From Patescibacteria group bacterium (GTDB lineage: Bacteria; Patescibacteriota; Microgenomatia; UBA12405; JAHJSD01), in the NCBI GenBank assembly GCA_018830585.1, contig JAHJSD010000066.1:1-7757 (forward strand): 7,757 nucleotides of DNA. Direction: 5' to 3'. This document shows positions 1 to 4,517 of the stretch, piece after piece. Below the pieces are notes generated by a model. It was given only the letters and a program-made list of their open reading frames with translations. It was not told the DNA's origin and did no database searches. Within the stretch, counting starts at the first letter, position 1. The number at the start of each line of letters is the position of its first letter. Position numbers and translations under genes: made by a program.

Positions 1-56
1 GGAACACGCTTCGATAGATCGAGATTAGGATGGCGGGGAATGGAGGCTATTTGACC

Positions 57-114
57 CACCCCCGGGGTGTCTGACCTGCCTGCCGGCAGGCAGGAGATTT
101 TCACCCCGGGGGTG
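57..114. repeat. CACCCC/GGGGTG palindrome pair interrupted by a 20-bp palindrome
   Basis: Two near-palindromes, CACCCCCGGGGTG (57-69) and CACCCCGGGGGTG (102-114), flank GTGTCTGA, a 20-bp palindrome (75-94) and AGATTTT. An inverted relative lies at 7249-7289, where the same flanks join directly as GTGTCTGCAGATTT on its minus strand with no 20-bp palindrome between them. A single related CACCCCCGAGGTG sits at 4045-4057. This is therefore a dispersed paired-palindrome module of unknown function, and this copy is the filled version. Confidence 0.75.
75..94. repeat. 20-bp perfect palindrome, copy 1
   Basis: The sequence CCTGCCTGCCGGCAGGCAGG is self-complementary over all 20 bases. The identical 20-mer occurs at 287-306, and variants occur at 526-551, 6960-6999 and 7374-7413. 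It is inserted between GTGTCTGA and AGATTTT of the CACCCC module, compared with the uninterrupted version at 7249-7289. Such palindromes are, as far as I recall, abundant in CPR genomes; their function is not known to me. Confidence 0.85.
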
Positions 115-146
115 TTTAATTCTTCGTCCCGACGTTACGTCTGGAA

Positions 147-180
147 CTCAGAATGACGCGTCTCTCTCCGTCATCCTGAG
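147..180. repeat. Junction between two GTCATCCTGAG-type repeat units
   Basis: The right terminus CTCAGAATGAC (147-157) is followed by a 12-nt pyrimidine-rich spacer and the left terminus GTCATCCTGAG (170-180) of the next unit. The same 34-nt arrangement recurs at 601-634 with only two differences. The spacer is therefore conserved as part of a tandem array, which suggests that units spread or amplified together. Confidence 0.7.
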
Positions 181-210
181 CGAAGCCCTGTACCGCCACA
201 GTGGGATATG

Positions 211-250
211 GCATACCACGTGGTGTATACCACCGTGGTCCCACGTGGTT
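211..250. repeat. Cluster of CCACGTGG-type palindromes
   Basis: ACCACGTGGT (215-224), ACCACCGTGGT (229-239) and CCCACGTGG (240-248) lie almost back to back inside a repeat unit. They are flanked by CTGTACCG (189-196) and GGTACGGGGG (259-268). A related but diverged block with CTGTACTAGACGGTACGGGG lies near 5464-5483. The cluster can fold into competing hairpins. No gene or known operator can be assigned. Confidence 0.5.
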
Positions 251-286
251 TCCCATCTGGTACGGGGGAATTCTGATGACGAAGGA

Positions 287-306
287 CCTGCCTGCCGGCA
301 GGCAGG
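287..306. repeat. 20-bp perfect palindrome, copy 2, inserted in a repeat unit
   Basis: The 20-mer is identical to copy 1 (75-94) and sits between GAAGGA and TCCCCTT. Other units in the window (351, 647, 7047) read GAAGGATCCCC without interruption. The palindrome is thus inserted exactly between GGA and TCC, with no visible target duplication. Including the flanking GGA/TCC, the symmetry extends to 26 bp (284-309). Confidence 0.85.
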
Positions 307-325
307 TCCCCTTTGGGACAACCTC

Positions 326-503
326 ATCATCCTGAGGAATTCCTAATGACGAAGGATCCCCGCCCGCTAACGCCTGAGTATAGCGATGGCGAGCAGGCAG
401 CGTTTGGCGGGCGGGGCCCTTTGGAATGGCAAAGTGCTATAACGAGGGGATTCTTCGCTACACTACGTTCATGTAAACTGAATGTAGCTCCGCTCAGAAT
501 GAC
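326..503 (+). repeat. MITE-like repeat unit carrying a nested 53-nt module
   Basis: This unit is bounded by ATCATCCTGAG (326-336) and CTCAGAATGAC (493-503), which are imperfect inverted termini. Just inside are CGAAGGATCCC on the left and GAGGGGATTCTTCG on the right, also roughly complementary. It is enlarged to 178 nt by a nested palindromic module at 361-413. Shorter relatives lie at 624-713 and 7034-7144, and an inverted one at 4276-4446. There is no coding capacity, so any movement would depend on a protein encoded elsewhere. Confidence 0.7.
361..413 (+). repeat. 53-nt nested palindromic module, copy 1
   Basis: The module begins CGCCCGCTAACGCC and ends with GCGTTTGGCGGGCG, so its ends can pair to form a GC-rich hairpin. 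The reverse complement of 4337-4389 is the same 53 nt with about four differences. Both copies lie at a comparable place inside larger GTCATCCTGAG units, while the units at 624 and 7034 lack it. It therefore behaves as a repeat within a repeat. Confidence 0.75.
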
Positions 504-525
504 GGAAAGAGAGAAATACGCGCTT

Positions 526-551
526 CGCTGCCTGCCTGCCGGCAGGCAGCG
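526..551. repeat. Variant of the CCTGCC/GGCAGG palindrome
   Basis: CGCTGCCTGCC (526-536) pairs perfectly with GGCAGGCAGCG (541-551) around a TGCC loop, giving an 11-bp stem. An alternative register gives an 18-bp perfect palindrome at 532-549. It is a third member of the family at 75-94 and 287-306, but its flanking bases match the stem rather than the canonical CCTG end. Confidence 0.75.
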
Positions 552-623
552 ATTCCTCTCTCCCCGAGGGAATTCGGAATGACACCAAAAAACCCTCTCG
601 CTCAGAATGACGTGTCTCTCTCT

Positions 624-713
624 GTCATCCTGAGAAATTCCGATGACGAAGGATCCCCTTGGAGATCAGTAAATTGCCGTAACAAGGGGATTCTTCGCTA
701 CTCTCAGAATGAC
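624..713 (+). repeat. Minimal GTCATCCTGAG repeat unit (90 nt)
   Basis: This is the shortest complete unit here. The left end GTCATCCTGAG plus CGAAGGATCCCCTT (647-660) is the imperfect inverted complement of the right end AAGGGGATTCTTCG plus CTCAGAATGAC (ending at 713). The whole unit can fold into one interrupted hairpin. It lacks both the 20-bp palindrome and the 53-nt module, and so serves as the simplest form for comparison. Confidence 0.75.
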
Positions 714-726
714 GAGGTAGGAGGTT

Positions 727-743
727 TTCGATCCGGGATCGAA
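727..743. repeat. TTCGATC-CGG-GATCGAA palindrome upstream of dcd
   Basis: A 7-bp inverted repeat surrounds a CGG centre. A near-identical palindrome with the same CGATCCGGGATCG core lies immediately after dcd (1478-1496), so the two bracket dcd and its promoter. It could be a hairpin, a protein-binding site or another small repeat family. Confidence 0.55.
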
Positions 744-767
744 CCATATTCTGATGTCTTAATATTT

Positions 768-822
768 GGAAATTTAAAATTAAAAGTTCATTGAAAATTA
801 GAAATTAAGAATTAGAAATTGT
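768..822 (+). repeat. AT-rich degenerate micro-repeat tract
   Basis: Overlapping variants of GAAATT, AATTAGAAATT and AAATTAAAA fill this stretch, ending in TTAGAAATTAAGAATTAGAAATTG. It marks the border between the GC-rich repeats and the dcd promoter. Comparable AT micro-repeats occur at about 3906-4016 and 7001-7022. I see no coding signal. Confidence 0.5.
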
Positions 823-873
823 TTTTGTCCTTGTTTGTTTGGCTTCTTACCTATTCGGTCCAAAAAGATCTAA

Positions 874-903
874 TTGACATACTTTTCGAAGTTGGGATAT
901 GTT
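874..903 (+). promoter_or_regulatory. Probable dcd promoter giving a near-leaderless transcript
   Basis: A perfect -35 box TTGACA (874-879) is followed after 18 bp by TATGTT (898-903), a 4/6 match to the -10 consensus. Transcription would start at about 909-911, on or next to the dcd ATG at 910, suggesting a leaderless mRNA. The TTG within the -35 box is also an in-frame potential start codon, but the promoter reading and homology both argue against using it. Confidence 0.55.
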
Positions 904-909
904 AGATTA

Positions 910-1473
910 ATGATTCTTTCCGACAGAGATATTCTTTCTCAGATAAAAAACAAAAGGATTCTGATAGACCCCTTTTTTAAGAAAAATGTCCAACCTTCAA
1001 CAGTTGATCTTGGGTTGGACGACGAGGTCAGGGTTTTTGATAATTGGCAGTTGGGTATTGTTGATATTAAGGAGAAGAGCGATCCTTCCAGGAAAATCAA
1101 GATAGATAAATCCGGAATAATTATCCATCCGGGCGCGTTCATCCTTGGTTCAACAGTGGAAAAAATAACTTTGCCGGATGATATTGCCGCTAAATTAGAG
1201 GGGAGAAGTTCTTTTGGCCGGTTGGGACTGATAATTCACGCTACTGCCGGTTACGTCGACCCGGGTTTTTCCGGTTGGCTGACTTTTGAAATTTCCAACA
1301 TTTCCCGGCTGCCGATTCGTCTCTACGCCGGAATAAACATTGCCCAAATCAGTTTTTATCAAATGACCAGTCCGGCGATTAACCTCTATGGCAGTAAAAA
1401 ATTAGGCAGTAAATATCAGGGCCAAAAAGGCCCGACCGCGTCTAAATATTGGAAGGATTTTAAGCAGCGTTGA
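910..1473 (+). CDS. dcd: dCTP deaminase, possibly bifunctional dCTP deaminase/dUTPase
   Basis: This enzyme deaminates dCTP and so supplies dUMP for thymidylate synthesis; it is cytosolic and usually trimeric. The 187-aa protein has the family hallmarks. MILSDRDIL at the N-terminus matches the usual RLSDRDI start. EGRSSFGRLGL (97-107) is the nucleotide-binding signature. HATAGYVDPGFSG (110-122) follows, with the catalytic Glu at E127 in LTFEISN. GSKYQGQKGPTASK (166-179) is the C-terminal lid. The TAG-x-V-DPGFSG segment and the tail resemble the Mycobacterium tuberculosis bifunctional enzyme, which releases dUMP directly, more than the E. coli TAHRIDPGW type; bifunctionality is inferred. The ATG at 910 is preferred over an in-frame TTG at 874, which lies in the -35 box and adds 12 non-homologous residues. 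It is first in a dcd-thyX-tmk cluster. Confidence 0.95.
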   Translation: MILSDRDILSQIKNKRILIDPFFKKNVQPSTVDLGLDDEVRVFDNWQLGIVDIKEKSDPSRKIKIDKSGIIIHPGAFILGSTVEKITLPDDIAAKLEGRSSFGRLGLIIHATAGYVDPGFSGWLTFEISNISRLPIRLYAGINIAQISFYQMTSPAINLYGSKKLGSKYQGQKGPTASKYWKDFKQR

Positions 1474-1477
1474 TAAA

Positions 1478-1496
1478 TTCCGATCCGGGATCGGAA
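1478..1496. repeat. Perfect hairpin between dcd and thyX
   Basis: TTCCGATC (1478-1485) and GATCGGAA (1489-1496) form an 8-bp stem over a CGG loop, four bases after the dcd stop. It is followed by A residues and has no T-run, so it is not a classical terminator on the plus strand. It shares its core with the palindrome at 727-743. It might stabilise the dcd 3' end or adjust thyX expression. Confidence 0.55.
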
Positions 1497-1519
1497 AAAT
1501 CTGTTTTAAAAAAGGATCA

Positions 1520-2470
1520 ATGAGAAAAGAGCTTCCGCAGACTTACATCTATAACCAGGATCATTCGGTTGTCGTTAGAGCGAGAAGCCAGCAAGGGGAA
1601 ATGACTGAAAGGAAAATAGGGGCGGAAGACTTAATCCTGGATCTCAATTATACTGACCAGCAAGGAACTCCTAAGAAAGGAAGAGTTGTTTTAAAACCGG
1701 TGGCGGCCCAGGTCTCCGGTCTTGATCTGCCCTCAGAAGAAGACCTTAGAATTCTATATATGGCGGCGGCCAATTGTTATTCCGGCGTTTCTGACGAGGA
1801 GCTGCTGGGAAAAGCGGCTTCGGTACCCGAGGAAGAAGCAGAGTCATTTTTAAGAAGAAATATTATCGCCACCGGCCATTATTCAGTTTTGGAACATGCG
1901 AAAGCGACTTTTTTGGTTTCAGGAGTTTCTAGAGCCTGCACCCATCAGTTAGTAAGACACAGGCTGGCCAGTTTTAGCCAGCAAAGCCAGCGGTATGTTT
2001 CTCCTAATTTGAGTGAAGAAGAAGAGGTTGCCTTTCCTTTTATTATTCCACCCGAATTTCGCGTTGACGAAAGATTCTTAAGTCAGTATTTATCCGGTAT
2101 TGGTAGAGCAGTTAGCGGTTATTATTCTTTAAAAGAAGGCGGCGCTTTCCCTGAAGATGCCAGAATGCTGTTGCCTAACGCCGCTGCTTCCAGAATAGCA
2201 ATTTCAGGAAATTTAAGAGTTTGGATGGAATTAATTCCCAAAAGGACTTGCGCCCGAGCCCAGTGGGAAGTTGATATGATGGCTACGGAAATTGCTCGCC
2301 AGCTTTGGCAAGCGATACCGGTTGTTTTTGAAAAGATAGGCCCGCCTTGTTCAAGATCTGGTTGTGATCAAGGTAAAAGAAGTTGCGGCGTTGCCTTGAA
2401 ACAACCTCTTTCCGCCTTTTTTGATCAAGAGAAATACCCTCATGACCGGTTGATTTTTGGGATGAGATGA
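1520..2470 (+). CDS. thyX: Flavin-dependent thymidylate synthase ThyX
   Basis: ThyX methylates dUMP to dTMP using methylenetetrahydrofolate and FAD/NADPH, so thymidylate synthesis yields tetrahydrofolate and not dihydrofolate. The diagnostic RHR-x7-S motif is intact (R146-H147-R148 to S156, in RHRLASFSQQSQRY). GHYSVLEHA (119-127) and NLRVWMELIPKRTCARAQWE (231-250) match the FAD- and dUMP-binding segments of the family. At 316 aa it exceeds the usual 220-250: about 65 residues precede the core, and a tail carries C277, C282 and C289 (C-x4-C-x6-C) after GPP. A similar Cys-containing tail is, to my recollection, common in the clostridial-type branch. AAAGGA (1511-1516) is a close Shine-Dalgarno for the ATG. 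The gene starts 46 nt after dcd and overlaps the next ORF by ATGA. Confidence 0.96.
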   Translation: MRKELPQTYIYNQDHSVVVRARSQQGEMTERKIGAEDLILDLNYTDQQGTPKKGRVVLKPVAAQVSGLDLPSEEDLRILYMAAANCYSGVSDEELLGKAASVPEEEAESFLRRNIIATGHYSVLEHAKATFLVSGVSRACTHQLVRHRLASFSQQSQRYVSPNLSEEEEVAFPFIIPPEFRVDERFLSQYLSGIGRAVSGYYSLKEGGAFPEDARMLLPNAAASRIAISGNLRVWMELIPKRTCARAQWEVDMMATEIARQLWQAIPVVFEKIGPPCSRSGCDQGKRSCGVALKQPLSAFFDQEKYPHDRLIFGMR

Positions 2471-2664
2471 CCAAGATGGCTGAAATAAAACCGGGCTGTT
2501 ATCAAGATAATGGCGGCGATTGCGCCGCGGCGAGCAAAGATGAAAAGAATTGCCGGTCATGCATTCACCGATTTAGTCATCTAAGGGGTCAGAAAGAAGG
2601 TATCGGCGAGGTTGCTTCCCGGGACGGTTTTTCCGGAAGCCCGACTTTGCGTAGGAAGGGATAA
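2467..2664 (+). CDS. Small Cys-rich hypothetical protein coupled to thyX
   Basis: I do not recognise this 65-aa ORF. It begins on the ATGA overlap with the thyX stop, the classic arrangement for translational coupling. The first half has C11, C19, C29 and C32 followed by H34 and H38, a spacing that could hold a zinc ion (CxxC plus His or Cys ligands), in the context GCYQDNGGDC and NCRSCIHRFSH. The second half, from about residue 40, is low in motifs. Its DNA contains a hairpin (GCTTCC 2614-2619 / GGAAGC 2635-2640), so it may be unconserved. An alternative start is ATG 2476. It could be a real metal-binding accessory of ThyX or the cluster, a remnant of a larger gene, or a chance ORF. Confidence 0.5.
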   Translation: MTKMAEIKPGCYQDNGGDCAAASKDEKNCRSCIHRFSHLRGQKEGIGEVASRDGFSGSPTLRRKG

Positions 2665-2721
2665 GGAATGGGAAAACTGGGCTTGAAAAGTGATGTGAGT
2701 CGGCAAAATAGTCAGTTTTGG

Positions 2722-2730
2722 TGGTAAAAT
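2722..2730 (+). promoter_or_regulatory. Extended -10 promoter element before tmk
   Basis: TGG-TAAAAT (2722-2730) matches an extended -10 box (TGn plus TAAAAT, 5/6). The predicted start is about 2736-2738, immediately before the ATG at 2739. No good -35 box is seen at the correct spacing. With no Shine-Dalgarno before tmk, a leaderless or near-leaderless tmk transcript is plausible, as proposed for dcd. Confidence 0.45.
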
Positions 2731-2738
2731 AGAGATAG

Positions 2739-3881
2739 ATGAAAGTTTTAGTCCTAAGTCCGGAGAAAAAGGATAAACAAAGCCGGAAAAGAAGAAGGCT
2801 GATTGTCCGCGCGTTGGAAGATTCGGGAACGAAATTGCTGAACCCCTATCCTGGCCGTCCGCCCAAGAAACCCTCTTTAAACCCCAGTTTGTTTCCGAAA
2901 ATTTTCTACCAAAACGAGATCGGGTCTTTGGAAAAAACGGACTTAGTGATTGCCGACCTGAGCGACCCTGATTTTAAAATAGGATTTTTAACTTCTCAAT
3001 CTTTAATCTTAAAGAAGCCGGTTTTGGGTTTGTTTTGGCAGGAGATCGCCAAAGAGAAGTTGGGCGAATGGAAAGACGATCAGCTTTTGTTTATCGAGTC
3101 TTTCAGCCGGGATAATATCAGGTTTGTCCTGCGTCAATTTTTGAGATTTACCAAACGCTTGGGTAAAAGAAACGGCAAGCTGATTGTTATTGACGGTACC
3201 GACGGGTCGGGCAAGGCGACCCAGTCGAAGCTTTTAGTCGAATTTCTTAGGAAAAAAGGCGAGAAAGTAAAATTTATTGACTTTCCCCGTTATTATTCCT
3301 CCTTTCACGGCAAAGTGGTTAGCCGTTATTTGAAAGGGGAATTCGGGCAGTTAAACCAAGTTGATCCCCATTTGGCCTCTTTGACTTACGCTTTGGACCG
3401 GCTGACGGCAAAAGAAGAATTGGAAGATTGGCTTAAAAAAGGCAATTTAGTCGTTGCCAACCGCTACACTTCGGCCAATATGGCTCATCAAACCGGCAGG
3501 GTGGAGAAAGGCAAAAGAAAAGAGTTTCTTAATTGGCTGATTGAAATGGAGTATAAGGTTCACAAATTGCCCAAAGAAGACTTGGTTATTTTTTTACATC
3601 TTCCTTTTAAGATGGGCCAAAAATTAGTTGACCGAAAAGGAAGCCGCGGTTATCGGGGTAGTAAAAAGCGCGATCTTCACGAGGCCAGCGACCAACATTT
3701 GCGAAATGCCGAGAAAATGTATCTTTATTTAGCTGAAAGATTCAGTCATTGGGTTAAAATCGACTGTCTTAATAAAAAAGGCAAGATTTTATCTCGGGGG
3801 AAAATCCATAAAAAAATTTTGGCCGCGCTTCAGTCGAAAGGGGTTTTGGAACTTGGCAATGCTGATGCCATTTTAGAATAA
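2739..3881 (+). CDS. tmk: Thymidylate kinase with N-terminal deoxyribosyltransferase-like domain
   Basis: The C-terminal part (about 146-365) is a dTMP kinase: dTMP + ATP to dTDP. The P-loop GTDGSGKA (153-160) is present with Ala in place of the usual Ser/Thr after Lys. DFPRYYS (181-187) contacts dTMP in the family. NRYTSANMAHQ (241-251) stands where most have DRYxxSxxAYQ. An Arg/Lys-rich lid precedes residue 315. The first roughly 140 residues resemble the nucleoside 2-deoxyribosyltransferase/DNPH1 fold: MKVLVLSPEK start, then DLVIADLSDPDFKIGF (68-83) and KKPVLGLF (92-99). In active members the motif is (Y)ELG; here it is FLTS (83-86), so the catalytic Glu is apparently replaced by L84. The total of 380 aa compares with roughly 200-210 for plain Tmk. 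It is fourth in the thymidylate cluster, 74 nt after the Cys-rich ORF. The kinase call is secure; the N-terminal call is a motif-level inference. Confidence 0.92.
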   Translation: MKVLVLSPEKKDKQSRKRRRLIVRALEDSGTKLLNPYPGRPPKKPSLNPSLFPKIFYQNEIGSLEKTDLVIADLSDPDFKIGFLTSQSLILKKPVLGLFWQEIAKEKLGEWKDDQLLFIESFSRDNIRFVLRQFLRFTKRLGKRNGKLIVIDGTDGSGKATQSKLLVEFLRKKGEKVKFIDFPRYYSSFHGKVVSRYLKGEFGQLNQVDPHLASLTYALDRLTAKEELEDWLKKGNLVVANRYTSANMAHQTGRVEKGKRKEFLNWLIEMEYKVHKLPKEDLVIFLHLPFKMGQKLVDRKGSRGYRGSKKRDLHEASDQHLRNAEKMYLYLAERFSHWVKIDCLNKKGKILSRGKIHKKILAALQSKGVLELGNADAILE

Positions 3882-4275
3882 AATAGCATGGAGGCAGTCT
3901 GGTTGTTTGATCATTTGATCATTTATTCATTTTTCCTAACTTGATACCCTCAAGGACGTCAGTCCGGGGAGGGAGTTGATTTGATCAATTTAACAATTTG
4001 GCAATTTAACCATTTAACCGCTGCGCTTCGGCGGTTTACCGGTTCACCCCCGAGGTGTTGACCAGCGGACTAAATCAATTACCCGGTCGCAGTCAGTTGA
4101 TTTTGAAGGTAGAGAGTGTTTTACTAAAGTGATGCCGCGTTTTCACACAGGCTGTTTAAACGGGAAAGATTGGAAGAAATCTCTTGATAATCGGGTGGCG
4201 GGGGGAAGAGTTTTCCCGTCTACCATTCGGCCTTGTGCCGCAGGAGGGTGAAGGGATCTTTTCATTGATTATCTT
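3882..4275. other. AT-rich intergenic micro-repeats, no gene seen
   Basis: After tmk comes TTTGATCATTTGATCATTTATTCATT (3908-3933), a run of TTGATCAT-like units. Further on, CAATTTAACAATTTGG and CAATTTAACC form a degenerate 8-9-bp tandem tract up to about 4019. A hairpin of CCGC and GCGG around TGCGCTTCG lies at about 4018-4034, followed by one CACCCCCGAGGTG palindrome (4045-4057). No tRNA, promoter of quality or coding frame is visible to 4275. Confidence 0.6.
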
Positions 4276-4446
4276 GTCATCCTGAACGGAGGCGAATGAT
4301 TCCCCGGAATGGGCAAATTGTTGATCCCAAGGGCCGCGCCCGCTAGACGCTGCCTGCTCGCCATCGCTACGCTCAGGCGTTAGCGGGCGAGAGCCGTCAG
4401 GCAATGCGGGTGGGGATCCTTCGTCATCAGAATTTCTCAGGATGAC
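4276..4446 (-). repeat. Inverted GTCATCCTGAG repeat unit with nested module
   Basis: Read on the minus strand, this 171-nt unit starts GTCATCCTGAG (4446 downward), continues with GATGACGAAGGATCCCC and ends with a TTCAGGATGAC variant at 4276. It is thus the same family as 326-503, in opposite orientation. It carries the 53-nt palindromic module at 4337-4389 plus extra sequence beside it. It ends about 70 nt before gpsA, so gpsA expression must start within or just after the repeat. Confidence 0.75.
4337..4389 (-). repeat. 53-nt nested palindromic module, copy 2
   Basis: This is the reverse complement of 361-413 with about four substitutions. CGCCCGCTAG at the start and TTAGCGGGCG at the end pair with each other, so each copy is itself a long imperfect hairpin. 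Substitutions lie in both the arms and the middle. Confidence 0.75.
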
Positions 4447-4517
4447 GAGGCGGGACCCTTCTCTCCCTGGGGAGATTAGGATGACGGGATGGAGCCACTG
4501 ACGGACAGTGACAAAAG

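Larger units (their letters stand above)
1..870. other. Gene-free, repeat-packed intergenic region
   Basis: I see no convincing gene in this stretch. The open frames at 148-330 (minus), 313-582 and 579-794 (plus) are translations of GC-rich repeats. They recode the same palindromes in different frames, have no ribosome binding sites and show no recognisable domain. The region holds CACCCC-type palindromes (57-114), GTCATCCTGAG/CTCAGAATGAC repeat units (to about 713), three copies of a CCTGCC/GGCAGG palindrome, a cluster of CCACGTGG palindromes (about 211-250), and an AT-rich micro-repeat tail (768-822) just before the dcd promoter. Confidence 0.8.

Noticed and set aside
148..330. Minus-strand ORF of 60 codons
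   Set aside because: It lies wholly in palindromic repeats, with no ribosome binding site or domain; its protein sequence is a translation of the repeat ends.
57..713. Possible CRISPR array from closely spaced palindromic repeats
   Set aside because: Repeats are of unequal length and spacing, are nested rather than separated by unique spacers, and no cas gene is present.
313..794. Two plus-strand ORFs (313-582 and 579-794)
   Set aside because: They translate the GTCATCCTGAG units and the CCTGCC palindrome. The same DNA recurs elsewhere in other frames and orientations, so no frame is under protein selection.
4038..4060. GGTTCACCCCC resembling a tRNA T-loop
   Set aside because: It belongs to the CACCCC palindrome family. 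No acceptor stem, anticodon arm or D-arm can be drawn around it.
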